A stretch of 64,000 bases of DNA from Scleromatobacter humisilvae (lineage in GTDB: Bacteria > Pseudomonadota > Gammaproteobacteria > Burkholderiales > Burkholderiaceae_C), in assembly GCF_023231945.1 (NCBI RefSeq), contig NZ_JAJLJH010000002.1:744001-808000 (forward strand), written 5' to 3'. Position numbers and translations under genes: made by a program. Positions 20,795-32,100 of this stretch are shown in pieces (position 1 is the first letter of the stretch; each line of letters starts with the position of its first letter). A model generated the notes under the pieces. The model was not told the origin of the DNA. It was given only the letters and a program-made list of their open reading frames with translations, and made no database searches.

Positions 20795-21670
20795 TTACTG
20801 GCCGCGGGCCGCGGCGACCTGCGCGGCGACTTCGTCGGCGAAGTTGTCGACCTTCTTCTCGATGCCCTCGCCCACGACGTAGAGCGTGAAGCCCTTGATC
20901 GTCGTGTTCGCGGCCTTGAGCATCTGCTCGACGGTCTGCTTGTCGTTCTTCACGAAAGTCTGGTTCAGCAGCGAGACTTCCTTCAGGTACTTCGTGACCG
21001 AGCCTTCGACCATCTTGGCGACGATGTCGGCCGGCTTGCCCGACTCGGCGGCCTTGGCGGTGGCGACCGAACGCTCGGTCTCGACCAGGTGCGCCGGCAC
21101 GTCGGCCTGCGACAGCGCCTTCGGCTTCATTGCGGCGACGTGCATCGCGACGTCCTTGGCAGCCGTGTCGTCGCCCTCGAACTGGACGACCACGCCGATG
21201 CGCGTGCCGTGCAGGTAGTGCGCCAGGCCGGCGTTCTCGACGCGCTGGAAGCGGCGGATCGACATGTTCTCGCCGATCTTGCCGACCAGCGCCAGGCGCA
21301 CGGCGTCGACCGTCGAGCCCTCGAACTCGAGCGCGGACAGCGCGGCGACGTCGGCCGGGTTCTTCTCGACGACCAGCTTGGCCATCTTGTTGGCGAAGGC
21401 GATGAAATCGTCGTTCTTGGTGACGAAGTCGGTCTCGCAGTTGACTTCGACCATCGCGCCGACGCCGTTGGCGACGTACGCGGCGACCACGCCTTCCGAC
21501 GTGACGCGCGTGCCGGCGCCGGCCGCCTTGGTGCCGAGCTTGACGCGCAGGATCTCCTCGGCCTTGACGGCGTCGCCGTCGGCTTCGGTCAGGGCCTTCT
21601 TGCACATCATCATCGGCGCGTCGGTCTTGGCGCGCAGGTCAGCAACCATGCTTGCGGTAATCGCGGGCAT
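20795..21670 (-). CDS. tsf: Elongation factor Ts
   Basis: Nucleotide exchange factor that regenerates EF-Tu-GTP. The ATG at 21670, with GGAG 7 nt upstream, gives [20 protein letters not shown]; a TTG two codons earlier is open but unnecessary. The signature [18 protein letters not shown] near residues 16-33 and the EF-Tu-contact motif [14 protein letters not shown] around residue 80 are present. It is 291 residues long and lies downstream of rpsB, with a hairpin between the two genes. Confidence 0.98.
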   Translation of the reverse strand: MPAITASMVADLRAKTDAPMMMCKKALTEADGDAVKAEEILRVKLGTKAAGAGTRVTSEGVVAAYVANGVGAMVEVNCETDFVTKNDDFIAFANKMAKLVVEKNPADVAALSALEFEGSTVDAVRLALVGKIGENMSIRRFQRVENAGLAHYLHGTRIGVVVQFEGDDTAAKDVAMHVAAMKPKALSQADVPAHLVETERSVATAKAAESGKPADIVAKMVEGSVTKYLKEVSLLNQTFVKNDKQTVEQMLKAANTTIKGFTLYVVGEGIEKKVDNFADEVAAQVAAARGQ

Positions 21671-21738
21671 CTTCAAACTCCATCATCTGCGCCGGCCATT
21701 GTTGTGGCCGACAGTGAACAAATTGCTTCCGTCCTGTG

Positions 21739-21764
21739 AAAAGGGGGCCACGAAGCCCCCTTGA
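21739..21764 (-). terminator. Terminator-like hairpin between rpsB and tsf
   Basis: AAGGGGGC (21741-21748) pairs with GCCCCCTT (21755-21762), and on the minus strand the stem runs into TTTTC. It lies 33 nt past the rpsB stop and 69 nt before the tsf start. A partial terminator at this spot would give more S2 than EF-Ts message, as is known in E. coli. It is on the path of a larger operon, so readthrough must occur unless downstream promoters exist. Confidence 0.6.
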
Positions 21765-21796
21765 ACACAGCCCCGGCTCGTGCCGGGAGGGGGTGG

Positions 21797-22543
21797 TCAG
21801 CCTTCGGCGCCGACTTCGACGAATTCGTCGCCAGCGGCCGAGACCTGCTGCACGACTTCGCTCGTGGCGTTGGCCTTGCCTTCGAGCACGGCGTCAGCGA
21901 CGGCCTTGGCGTACAGCGCCACGGCCTTGGCCGAGTCGTCGTTGCCCGGGATGACGTAGTCGATGCCGATCGGCGAGTGGTTGGTGTCGACGACGCCGAT
22001 CACCGGGATGCCCAGCTTGTTGGCTTCCTGGATGGCGATCTTGTGGTAGCCGACGTCGATCACGAAGATCGCGTCCGGCAGCGCGGCCATGTCCTGGATG
22101 CCGCCGATGTCCTTCTCGAGCTTCATGCGCTCGCGCTCGAACATCAGGGCTTCCTTCTTGATCACGGCCAGCGTGCCGGAATCCTTGGCGGCCTGCATGT
22201 CCTTGAGCTTCTTCAGCGAACCCTTGACCGTCTTGAAGTTGGTCAGCATGCCGCCGAGCCAGCGCTGGTCGACGTAGGGCATGCCGCAACGCTGGGCTTC
22301 CATCGCGACGACTTCGCGCGCCTGGCGCTTGGTGCCGACCATCAGAACGGTGCCGCGCTTGGCGCTCAGCGTGCGGATGAACTTCAGCGCATTCTCGAAA
22401 GCCGGGAGGGTCTTCTCGAGATTGATGATGTGGATCTTGTTGCGATGGCCGTAGATGTACGGGGCCATCTTGGGGTTCCAGAAGCGGGTCTGGTGTCCGA
22501 AATGGACGCCGGCTTCCAGCATTTCGCGCATGGATACAGACAT
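21797..22543 (-). CDS. rpsB: 30S ribosomal protein uS2
   Basis: Small-subunit protein bridging head and body of the 30S subunit. The ATG at 22543, preceded by GGAG at 6 nt, gives [21 protein letters not shown]2 motifs [20 protein letters not shown] and [14 protein letters not shown] follow, and the distal part [19 protein letters not shown] is typical. It is 248 residues long and first in the large minus-strand operon, with a leader of about 230 nt. Confidence 0.98.
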   Translation of the reverse strand: MSVSMREMLEAGVHFGHQTRFWNPKMAPYIYGHRNKIHIINLEKTLPAFENALKFIRTLSAKRGTVLMVGTKRQAREVVAMEAQRCGMPYVDQRWLGGMLTNFKTVKGSLKKLKDMQAAKDSGTLAVIKKEALMFERERMKLEKDIGGIQDMAALPDAIFVIDVGYHKIAIQEANKLGIPVIGVVDTNHSPIGIDYVIPGNDDSAKAVALYAKAVADAVLEGKANATSEVVQQVSAAGDEFVEVGAEG

Positions 22544-22782
22544 GGAGTACTCCAAAGGTTGGGTCTAGAATCCCGGCATACATTGCATCGAGTGACACGG
22601 CTTACGGTTCTTAACCAGCCTTTCTACGTCGCCTCGACCACAACACCTTGATTGCCGGGTTCGCGGATTTGGGACTTCTCAGCCCCGTTCTTGCCGAGCA
22701 ACCGCGCACTTTCATGCTCACTTTCGTGTTCCGCGACTTGCGCCGCCGAATGGCCACCCAGAAAAACCCAAAGAGTATAGCA
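22544..22782 (-). promoter_or_regulatory. rpsB: rpsB promoter and long 5' leader
   Basis: On the minus strand TGCTATACT (22782-22774) forms an extended -10 element. Transcription from it would give a leader of about 225 nt before rpsB. Long leaders at rpsB bind S2 protein and autoregulate the operon in several bacterial groups. I did not resolve the secondary structure, so the autoregulatory role is inference from position. The rest of this region holds no gene that I can support. Confidence 0.45.
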
Positions 22783-22841
22783 GGACGTAAGCGCTTCTGC
22801 ACCATTTCCACCGTCGACTTCCACTTCGAGATGGAGGTCCG

Positions 22842-24119
22842 ATGAAGATCGCGGTGATCGGCGCCGGCATGGCCGGCGTCGCGGCCGCGCAGGCGCTCGC
22901 ATCCGACGGCCACGAGGTGACGGTGGTCGAGCGCCGCTCCAGCGTCGCCGAGGAAACCAGCTTCGCGCCCGCCGGCATCGCCGCCGCCGGCCTGGCCGCG
23001 CCGTGGCTCCCCGCGCCGAGCCGGCTGCAGGCGATGTCCGGCAGCGTCGACGAGGCGGGCCGGCTGCGCGGCATCGGCGCCGCGTTCGCCGCGCCGTCGC
23101 TGTTCGGCAAGGGCGACGGCCCCGAGGCGGCGCGGCGCGCCGAGCGCGCGCTCGCGCTGCACGGACTGCTCGCGCTGGGCGTCGAGCGCATCGACGAGCT
23201 GTCGCGCGCGCTGGGCCTGGACTTCGAACGCGGCGACGGCCTGCTGCTGACGCTGCCGGACGGCGCCTGTGCCACGCAGGCCGAGGCCGCCGTCGCCTGG
23301 CTGCGGGAACGCGGCGAGGCGGCCGAATGGGCCGACGCCGCGCGCCAGCGCCAGCTCGAGCCCGGCCGCGCGGTGGCCGACGACGCGCCGCGCGCCGTGC
23401 ACCTGCCGAACGCCCGCATCGGCAACACCCGCGAATGGACGCAGCTGCTGCGCGCCCACGCGCAGCACCTGGGCGTGCGTTTCCTGTTCCAGCACGAGGT
23501 CGCGGCGATCAGCGCCGGCCCCCGACCGACCGTGAGCTTCGCGGCCGCCGACGAACCGGCGCGCGCGGAGACCTTCGACGCCGTCGTCGTCTGCGCCGCG
23601 CTCGAGTCCTCGCGGCTGCTGGCGCCGCTGGGCGTGAAGCTGCCGTGGAAGCCGATCCGCGGCTACTCGGTGACGGTGGCGCAGCACGTGCGCGAGGCCG
23701 CGCCGGACTCGGGGCCGCGCGCGGCGCTGCTGGACGTGCGCAGCGGCATCTCCATCAGCCGGCTGGGCGCGCGCGTCCGCGTCGCCGGCGGCCACGAGTC
23801 GGTGCCGGCGACGGCCGCGGCGCCCGCCGCGCCGCCCACCCGCAAGGCGCTGCAGCCGCTGTACGACGCCGTCGACAACGGCTTCCCCGGCGCCGTCAAC
23901 TGGCAGCAGGCACAGGTCTGGCAGGCGGCGCGCGCCGCGCTGGCCGACGGGCTGCCGGCCGTCGGCGCGAGCGGCGTGCCGGGCGTCTGGCTCGACGTCG
24001 GCCATGCGCACCACGGCTGGGCGCTGAGCCAGGCCGCGGCCGGCTTGCTCTGCGCGATGATTGCCGGCGAGCCGGCGCCGCCGGAAGCGGCCGCCCTCGC
24101 CCCGCAACGACTGCGCTAG
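22842..24119 (+). CDS. FAD-dependent oxidoreductase, D-amino acid dehydrogenase-like
   Basis: A DAO-superfamily flavoprotein, probably oxidising an amino acid or other amine. The N-terminus MKIAVIGAGMAGVAAAQALA carries the dinucleotide-binding GxGxxG, followed by the acidic strand end VTVVERR. The substrate-domain segment KPIRGYSVTV and the C-terminal VWLDVGHAHHGWALSQAAAG, which resembles the DadA ending, are present. It has 425 residues, close to the usual 410-430. It is transcribed divergently from rpsB and followed after 10 nt by nnr. The substrate is not determined. Confidence 0.85.
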   Translation: MKIAVIGAGMAGVAAAQALASDGHEVTVVERRSSVAEETSFAPAGIAAAGLAAPWLPAPSRLQAMSGSVDEAGRLRGIGAAFAAPSLFGKGDGPEAARRAERALALHGLLALGVERIDELSRALGLDFERGDGLLLTLPDGACATQAEAAVAWLRERGEAAEWADAARQRQLEPGRAVADDAPRAVHLPNARIGNTREWTQLLRAHAQHLGVRFLFQHEVAAISAGPRPTVSFAAADEPARAETFDAVVVCAALESSRLLAPLGVKLPWKPIRGYSVTVAQHVREAAPDSGPRAALLDVRSGISISRLGARVRVAGGHESVPATAAAPAAPPTRKALQPLYDAVDNGFPGAVNWQQAQVWQAARAALADGLPAVGASGVPGVWLDVGHAHHGWALSQAAAGLLCAMIAGEPAPPEAAALAPQRLR

Positions 24120-24129
24120 CCTCCTGTCC

Positions 24130-25686
24130 ATGACGCCCCGCCGACTGCTCGCAAGTTCCCAGGACATCGCGCTGTTCGACGACGCGGCGACGCGGCGCAT
24201 CGAGCAGCGTGCCGCCGCGGGACGGCCCGAGCACGCGCTGATGGCGCGGGCCGGCGTCGGGCTGCTGCGTCTCGCGCGGGCGATCGCGCCGCACGCGCGC
24301 AGCGCCTGGATCGCCGCGGGCCCCGGCAACAACGGCGGCGACGGCCTGGTGCTCGCGACCTGGCTGCAGCGCGCCGGCATGGCAGTGGGCGTCACGCTCG
24401 TCGGCCACGCCGGCCGCACGCTGCCGCCCGACGCCGCCTGGGCGCTCGCCGAGGCGCGCGCCGCCGGCGTCACGCTGCGCGAGGACCTGCCCGACGCAGC
24501 CACGCGCGCCCGCATCGACCTCGGCATCGATGCACTGCTGGGATTCGGCCAGAAGCGCGCGCCCGAAGGCGCCCTCGCCGACGCCATCGCCGCGTTGAAC
24601 GGCCTGCGCGGGCCGGTGATGAGCGTCGACGCGCCCACCGGCCTGTCGACCGCCACCGGCGCGAAGCTTGGCGACGCCGTCGTCCGCGCCACGCACACGC
24701 TGGCGCTGCTGACCGCCAAGCCCGGCCTGTTCACCGGCGCCGGCCGCGAGGCCTGCGGCGAGATCTGGTTCGACGACCTCGACGTCCATCCGGCGGACGA
24801 CGAGCCGGCCAGCGCCTGGCTGACCGGCGCGGGCACCGCCGCCAAGCGCCTGCCGAGGCGCGGCCAGGTGGCCAACAAGGGCACGTTCGGCGATGTCCAC
24901 GTGGCCGGCGGCGCGGCGGGCATGGTCGGGGCGTCGCTGCTGGCGGCGCACGCGGCCTCGCTGGCCGGCGCGGGCCGCGTGCTGGTGCACGCGCATTCGA
25001 GCGACAAGGGCGGCGTGCTGCCGGTCGACGTGCGCCATCCGGAGCTGATGCTGCGGCCCGTCGCCGAGTTGCAGCAGGCGATCCGCGACAACCGCAAGGC
25101 GACCGTCGTCGCCGGCTGCGGAGGCGGCGACGACGTCGCCTCGGAGCTGCCCGGCGGCCTGTCCAACGCGCACCGCCTCGTGCTCGACGCCGACGCGCTC
25201 AATGCGATCGCGCGTGACGCGGGCTTGCGCGCGCAACTGCGTGCGCGAGGCGCGCGCGGGCTGCCGACGATCCTGACGCCGCATCCGCTCGAAGCCGCGC
25301 GGCTGCTCGCGTCGACCGCGGCCGAGGTCCAGGCCGACCGCCTCGCCGCCGCGCGCCGGCTTGCCGCCGACACCGGCGCCGTCGTCGTGCTCAAGGGTTC
25401 GGGCACGCTGGTGGCGACGCCGCACGGCCGCGTCGCGGTCAACCCGAGCGGCGACGCCCGCCTGGCCACGGCCGGCACCGGCGACGTGCTGGCCGGCTGG
25501 ATCGCCGGGTTGTGGTCGGCGCAGCCGGCCACCGACGCCGTCGTGGATCTCGCCTTCGATGTGGCCCGCGCCGCGGCATGGATCCACGGCCGCGCCTGCG
25601 ATTTCACGGCCGGCGCCCGCCTGCCGCTGGTGGCCGGCGAGCTGGCCGCGCACATGGCGCGCGCCGCGCACTCGCTCGCCGATTGA
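24130..25686 (+). CDS. nnr: Bifunctional NAD(P)H-hydrate epimerase / ADP-dependent dehydratase
   Basis: Repairs damaged NAD(P)H: the N-terminal YjeF domain epimerises R- to S-NAD(P)HX, and the C-terminal ribokinase-like domain dehydrates the S form using ADP. The epimerase motif AAGPGNNGGDGLVLATWL lies near residue 60. The dehydratase is marked by NKGTFGDVHVAGGAAGMVGA near residue 255, ILTPHPLEAARLL, and the terminal catalytic-loop motif TAGTGDVLAGWIAG near residue 445. The ATG at 24130 gives 518 residues. A plausible terminator follows at 25747. Confidence 0.94.
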   Translation: MTPRRLLASSQDIALFDDAATRRIEQRAAAGRPEHALMARAGVGLLRLARAIAPHARSAWIAAGPGNNGGDGLVLATWLQRAGMAVGVTLVGHAGRTLPPDAAWALAEARAAGVTLREDLPDAATRARIDLGIDALLGFGQKRAPEGALADAIAALNGLRGPVMSVDAPTGLSTATGAKLGDAVVRATHTLALLTAKPGLFTGAGREACGEIWFDDLDVHPADDEPASAWLTGAGTAAKRLPRRGQVANKGTFGDVHVAGGAAGMVGASLLAAHAASLAGAGRVLVHAHSSDKGGVLPVDVRHPELMLRPVAELQQAIRDNRKATVVAGCGGGDDVASELPGGLSNAHRLVLDADALNAIARDAGLRAQLRARGARGLPTILTPHPLEAARLLASTAAEVQADRLAAARRLAADTGAVVVLKGSGTLVATPHGRVAVNPSGDARLATAGTGDVLAGWIAGLWSAQPATDAVVDLAFDVARAAAWIHGRACDFTAGARLPLVAGELAAHMARAAHSLAD

Positions 25687-25746
25687 GCCGCGGCGGGAGC
25701 CGCGTCCGACTGCCTCACTGGCTGGTTAGCCGACCGTCCCGGGACT

Positions 25747-25779
25747 GTCACGGAACGCCCGTCCGGGCCCCGTGACTTT
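25747..25779 (+). terminator. nnr: Terminator of the oxidoreductase-nnr unit
   Basis: GTCACGG (25747-25753) pairs with CCGTGAC (25770-25776), enclosing an inner GCCCG/CGGGC stem, and TTTG follows. It lies 60 nt past nnr. It should insulate the giant-repeat genes from upstream transcription. Confidence 0.6.
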
Positions 25780-26117
25780 GTTCGCGCCCGTTCACATCTG
25801 CTGACGAGACGGCCGGTTTTGCCTTTCTTTTCGGGCCAAAGCCGAGGCCTTGTCCAGTCGATAGTCCGGGTGAAACCGGAAAAAGGTCGCAAGCGCTGCT
25901 TAAGCCTGTGCACTTTTTTGCCGACAAGCCCTGTTGGAACCGTCCCGCTTTTGCAACGCCCGATGACTCTCGCGACCCATGCCCTGCCCATTCCGACGCC
26001 CGCCGAACGCGGCGCGGCGGACAAGGCATGGGTCGCCGGAGCCCTTTTTCTTCTGACACGACAGGCGCGGCCGTCCGCTGCCGACCGTCGCCTTGAAATC
26101 AACGTTCAGGAATAACA
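25780..26117 (+). promoter_or_regulatory. Structured 5' region of the giant octad-repeat gene
   Basis: This 338-nt stretch has no gene I can support. It contains a perfect 12-bp inverted repeat, GCGACCCATGCC (25972-25983) and GGCATGGGTCGC (26025-26036), with an inner CGCCG/CGGCG hairpin (26001-26014). The tract TTTTTCTT follows at 26045-26052, 8 nt past the stem. It could act as an attenuator or as a stabilising leader structure. The start codon at 26118 has AGGAA 7 nt upstream. I found no convincing sigma-70 promoter. Confidence 0.45.
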
Positions 26118-29100
26118 ATGTCCCTCATCACCTCGCTGTCGACCTCGCAGATCGCCGCCCTCACCACGACGACGATCTCCGCACTCGGAACGGCTGACTG
26201 GGCCGCGTTCAACACGGCCCAGATCCAGGCGCTGTCGACGGCGCAGGTCAACGTGATCTCGAGCACCGCGCTGTCGGCGATCGGCACCGCGCAGATCGCG
26301 GCGATGACGACGGCCGACGTGGCCGCGCTGACGACGACCGGCCTGCATGGCCTGACGACGTCGCAGATCGCGGCGCTGGGCACCGACCAGGTCGCGGGCC
26401 TGACGACCACGCAGCTCACCTCGCTCGCGACCTCGCAGGTCGCCGCGCTGACCACCGACCAGGTCGCCGGCCTGACGACCGCCGAGATCGGCGCGCTGAC
26501 GACGACGCAGACGGCCGCGCTGACCACGACGCAGCTGTCCGCGCTGACCACCGGCGAGATCGCCGCGATCTCGACCACCGACCTGCGCGCGATCGGCACC
26601 TCGGCGTTCACGTCGCTGGGCTCCGACCAGCTCAACGCGCTGACCAGCAACCAGATCGTCGCGCTGACCTCCAGCGAGATCACGGCGCTGACGACGACGC
26701 AGGTCAGCAACCTCGGCACCACCGCGCTCGACTCGTTCGCGACCTCGCAGATCGCCGCGCTGACGACCAGCCAGATCGGCGCGCTGACCACGACGCAGAT
26801 CAGCAACCTCGGCACGCTGCAGCTCGCCGCGATGACCAGCTCGCAGATCGGCGTGCTGTCGACGACCCAGGTGTCGTCGCTGACCACCAACGAGATCCTC
26901 GCGCTGACGACGGCGCAGACGGTCGCGCTCAAGACCTCGCAGATCGGCGCGCTGACGACCGACCAGGTCGCCGCGCTGTCGACCAGCGACCTGCGCGCCT
27001 TCAACACCGTCGCGATCAACGCGTTCACAACCGACCAGCTCAACGCGCTGACGACCACGCAGGTCGGCGCGCTGACGACCGCGCAGGTCGCCGCGCTGAC
27101 GACCAGCCAGCTGTCCAGCCTCGCCACCGACAGCCTCAACGCGCTCGTGACCTCGCAGTTCGCGGCGCTGTCGACGACGCAGATCAACGCGCTGACGACC
27201 GCGCAGGTCGCGGCGCTAGAGTCGGCCGACCTGGCCTCGCTGAGCTCCAACCAGATCCGCGCGTTCAACACCGCCGACATCGTCGCGATGAGCACCGGCG
27301 AGATCGTCGCGCTGACCACGGCCCAGGCCGCCGCGCTGACCACCACGCAGGCCGCCGCGCTGACCACCGACCAGATCGCGATGCTGACGACCGCCGACGT
27401 GGCCGTCCTGAGCAGCGCGGTCGTCCACGCGCTGGGCACCGACCAGCTGAACGCGCTGGGCACGAGCCAGATCGCCGCGTTCACGACGGCCCAGGTCGTC
27501 GCGATGTCGACCACGCAGATCGCCAGCCTGTCGACCGCCAGCCTCGACGCCTTCGCCACCTCGCGCCTCGCCGCCCTGAGCACGGCGCAGGTCGCCGCGC
27601 TGACCACCGACCAGGTCGCCAACCTGACGACGTCCGACCTCGCCGCGCTGAGCACCACGCAGATCCGCGCGCTGGCCACCGCCGACATCGCCGCGCTGAC
27701 CACCGATGAAGTCGCCGCGCTGAGCACCTCGCAGCTCAACGCGCTGTCGACCACCCAGATCGCCGCGCTGACGACCGACCAGGTCGCCGCGCTGACCACC
27801 GCCGACCTGCACGCGCTGGCGACCGCCTCGCTCGACGCGTTCTCGTCGAACCAGCTGAACGCGCTGACGACCTCGCAGGTCGCCGCGCTGAGCACGGCGC
27901 AGGTCGCCTCGCTGACCACGGCGCAGGTCGCCAACCTCGCCACCGCGACGCTGGACGCGCTGAGCACACAGCAGTTCGCCGCGCTGACCACCGCGCAGAT
28001 CGGCTCGCTCACCACCGACCAGGTCGTCGCGCTGACGACCGACGAGATCCACGCGCTGACGACGGCGCAGGCCGCCGCGCTCAAGACGAGCGAGATCGCC
28101 GCCCTCACCACCGACCAGCTCGCCGCGCTGAGCACCAGCGACCTGCGGGCGCTCGGCACCGGCGCGATCGACGCGCTGACCACCGACCAGCTCAACGCGC
28201 TGTCGACGACCCAGATGGCCGCGCTGACCACGGCGCAGGTCGCGGGCATCACCACCACGCAGCTGTCGGCCCTGTCGACGACCAACCTCGACGCGCTGAG
28301 CACCTCGCAGCTCGCCGCGCTGACCACCACCCAGGTCGCCAACCTGACGACCGACCAGGTCGCCGCGCTGACGACGGCCGACCTGGCCGCGCTGAGCACC
28401 AATCAGATCCGCTCGCTGAACACGACCGAGATCCAGGCGCTGACGACCAGCGAGGTCGCGGGCCTGACGACCGCCGCGATCAACGCGCTGTCGACCACGC
28501 AGATCGCCGCGCTGACCACCGACCAGGTCGCCGCGCTGTCCACCAGCGACCTGCGCGCCCTCGGCACCACCGCCCTCGATTCGTTCTCGACCGCGCAGCT
28601 CGACGCGCTGTCGACCTCGCAGGTCGCCGCCCTCACCACCGCGCAGATCGCGGCGATGACGACGACGCAGGTCGCGTCCCTCAACACGACCAACCTCGAC
28701 GCGCTGACCTCGGCGCAGATCGCCGCGCTGACGACCGCGCAGGTCGCCAACCTGACGACCGACCAGGTCGCCGCGCTGACCACGGCCGATCTGGCCGCGA
28801 TGACGACGACGCAGATCCGCTCGCTCAACACGACCGAGATCCAGGCGATCACGACGTCCGACATCGCCGCGCTGACCACCACCGCCGCCAACGCGCTGAC
28901 GACGACGCAGATCGCCGCGCTGACCACCGACCAGGTGTCCTCGCTGTCGACCGCCGACCTGCGCGCGCTGGGCACGGCCGCCGTCGACGCGTTCACCTCG
29001 AACCAGTTGAATTCGCTGACGACCACGCAGGTCGCCGCGTTCTCCACCGCGCAGATCGCGTCGCTGACGACCAGCCAGGTCGCCAACCTCGCGACCGCCA

Positions 29101-32100
29101 CCCTCGACGCGCTGACCACGCAGCAGTTCGCCGCGCTGACCACGGCGCAGATCGGCGCGCTGACGACCGACCAGGTCGCCGCGCTGACCACCGACGAGAT
29201 CCACGCGCTGACCACGGCGCAGGCCGCCGCGCTCAAGACCGCCGAGGTCGCCGCCCTGACCACCGACGAGCTCGCGGCGCTCACCACCGCCGACCTGCGC
29301 GCCTTCGGCACCGCCGCCGTCCAGGCGCTGACGTCCGACCAGCTCAACGCGCTGTCGACCACGCAGATGGCTGCGCTGAGCACCACGCAGGTCGCCGCCC
29401 TCACGACCGCCGATCTCTCGGCGCTGTCGACGACCAACCTCGACGCGCTGTCGACCACGCAGTTCGCCGCCCTGACCACCACGCAGATCGCCTCGCTGAC
29501 GACCGACCAGGTGGCCAACCTGACGACGTCGGACCTGGCCGCGATGAGCTCCAACCAGGTGCACGCATTGAACACCTCCGATATCCAGGCCCTGACGACC
29601 ACGCAGGTCGCCGCGCTGACGACCGCGACGATGAATGCGCTGACGACCACGCAGATCGCCGCGTTCACGACCGACCAGATCGCCGCCATCACGACGGCCG
29701 ACCTGCGCGCGCTGAACACGACGGCGCTCGACGCGCTGTCGTCCGACCAGCTCAACGCGCTGACGACGACGCAGCTCGACTCGCTGTCGACGACCGAGAT
29801 CGCCGCGCTGACGACCAGCCAGGTCGCCAACCTGTCGACGACGCAGCTCGACGCGCTGACGACCGCGCAGGTCGCCGCGCTGACCAGCAACCAGCTGGCG
29901 CACCTGACGACCGACCAGGTCGCCGCGCTGACCACGACCGAAGTGGCCGCGCTGTCGACCGCGCAGATCCGCTCGTTCACGACCACCAACCTCGCGGCGC
30001 TGACGACCGACGAGGTCGCGGCGCTGACGACGGCGCAGGCCAACGCGCTGTCGACGACGCAGGTCGCCGCGCTGACGACCGACCAGGTCGCCGCGCTGAC
30101 CACGAACGACCTGCGTGCACTCGGCACCGCGGCGGTCGATGCGCTGACGTCCAACCAGCTCAACGCGCTGACCACGACGCAGATCGCCGCGATGAGCACG
30201 CAGCAGATCGCCGCGCTGACGACGGCGCAGCTGTCGCACATCGGCACGACCAACGTCGACGCGCTGACGACGGCGCAGTTCGCCGCGCTGTCGACGACGC
30301 AGATCGCCTCGCTGACCTCGACGCAGATCACCGCGCCGCTGACCACCGCCCAGATCGCCGCGATGACGACGACCCAGGCGGCCGCGCTGACGACCACGCA
30401 GATCAGCAACCTGACCACCGACCTGGTGCAGGCGCTGACGACCACCGACCTGCGCGCGATCGGCACGACCGCGCTGCAGTCGCTGGGCTCCGACCAGCTC
30501 AACGCGCTGACCACCTCGCAGATGGCCGCGTTGACGACGACGCAGGTCGCCAACCTGTCGACCGGCCAGATCGCCGTGCTGTCGACGACCAACCTCGACG
30601 CGCTGACGACGGCGCAGATCGCGGCGCTGACGACGAAGGAAATCGCGACGCTGACGACCGACCAGGTCGCCAACCTGACGACGGCCGACGTCGTCGCGCT
30701 GACGACCACGCAGATCCGCGCGATCACCACCGGCGACCTGCAGGCGCTGACGACGGCCGAGGTGGCCGCGCTGACGACCACGCAGGCCAACGCGCTGTCG
30801 ACCACGCAGATCGCCGCGCTGACGACCGACCAGGTCGTGGCCCTGACGACCGCCGACCTGCGCGCGCTGGGCACGGCGTCCGTCGATGCCCTGACCTCCA
30901 GCCAGCTCAACGCGTTCACCACCGACCAGGTCGCCGCCTTCACGACGGCCCAGATCGCCGCGCTGACCACGTCGCAGATCGCCAGCCTCGCCACCGCGAC
31001 GCTGGATGCCCTGACGACCGCGCAGTTCGCCGCGCTGACGACGGCGCAGATCGGCGCGTTCACGACCGACCAGGTGGTCGCGCTGACCACCGCCGAGATC
31101 GGCGCGCTGTCGACCACGCAGGCCGCCTCGCTCAAGACGACCGAGATCGCCGCGCTGACGACCGACCAGCTCGCCGCGCTGACGACGAGCGACCTGCGCG
31201 CGCTCGGCACGACGCAGGTCGGCGCGCTGACGTCCGACCAGCTCAACGCGCTGTCGACGACGCAGATGGCCGCGCTGACGACGACGCAGGTCGCCAACCT
31301 GACGACCTCGCAGGTCGCCGCGTTGACGACGACCAACCTCGACGCGCTGACGACCAGCCAGTTCGCCGCGCTGACGACCCGGGAGATCGCCGCGCTGACG
31401 ACCGACCAGGTCGCCGCGCTGACCACGGCCGACCTCGGCGCGATGAGCTCCAACCAGCTGCGCGCGCTGTCGACCGCCGACATCCAGGCGCTCACCACCA
31501 GCGAGATCGCGGGCCTGACGACGGCCGCGGTCAACGCGCTGTCGACGACGCAGATCGCCGCGATCACGACCGACCAGATCACGTCGCTGTCGACGGCCGA
31601 CCTGCGTGCGCTGAGCACCGTGTCGGTCGACGCGCTGACCTCGACCCAGCTGAACGCGCTGACGACGACGCAGGTCGCCGCCTTCTCGACCGCGCAGATC
31701 GCCGCGCTGACGACCTCGCAGATCGCCAACCTCGCGACCGCCACGCTCGATGCGCTGACGACCTCGCAGTTCGCCGCGCTGACGACGACGCAGATCGGCG
31801 CGCTGACGACCGACCAGGTTGCCGCGCTGACGACCTCGGAAGTCGCCGCGCTGACGACGGCCCAGGCCGCGTCGCTGAAGACCGCCGAGATCGCCGCGCT
31901 GACCACCGATGAACTGGCCGCCCTGACGACCGCCGACCTGCGCGCCCTCGGCACCACGCAGATCGATGCGCTGACGACCGACCAGCTCAACGCGCTGTCG
32001 ACCACGCAGATGGCCGCGCTGTCCACGACGCAGCTGTCCAACCTGACGACCTCGCAGGTCGCCGCGCTGTCGACCACCAACCTCGACGCGCTGAGCACCG

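Noticed and set aside
25860-25920. A GAAACC/CGCAAGC string resembling part of a cyclic di-GMP (GEMM) riboswitch
   Set aside because: The conserved GACGCAAAGCC core and the paired P1 helix are not present, so I do not call a riboswitch.
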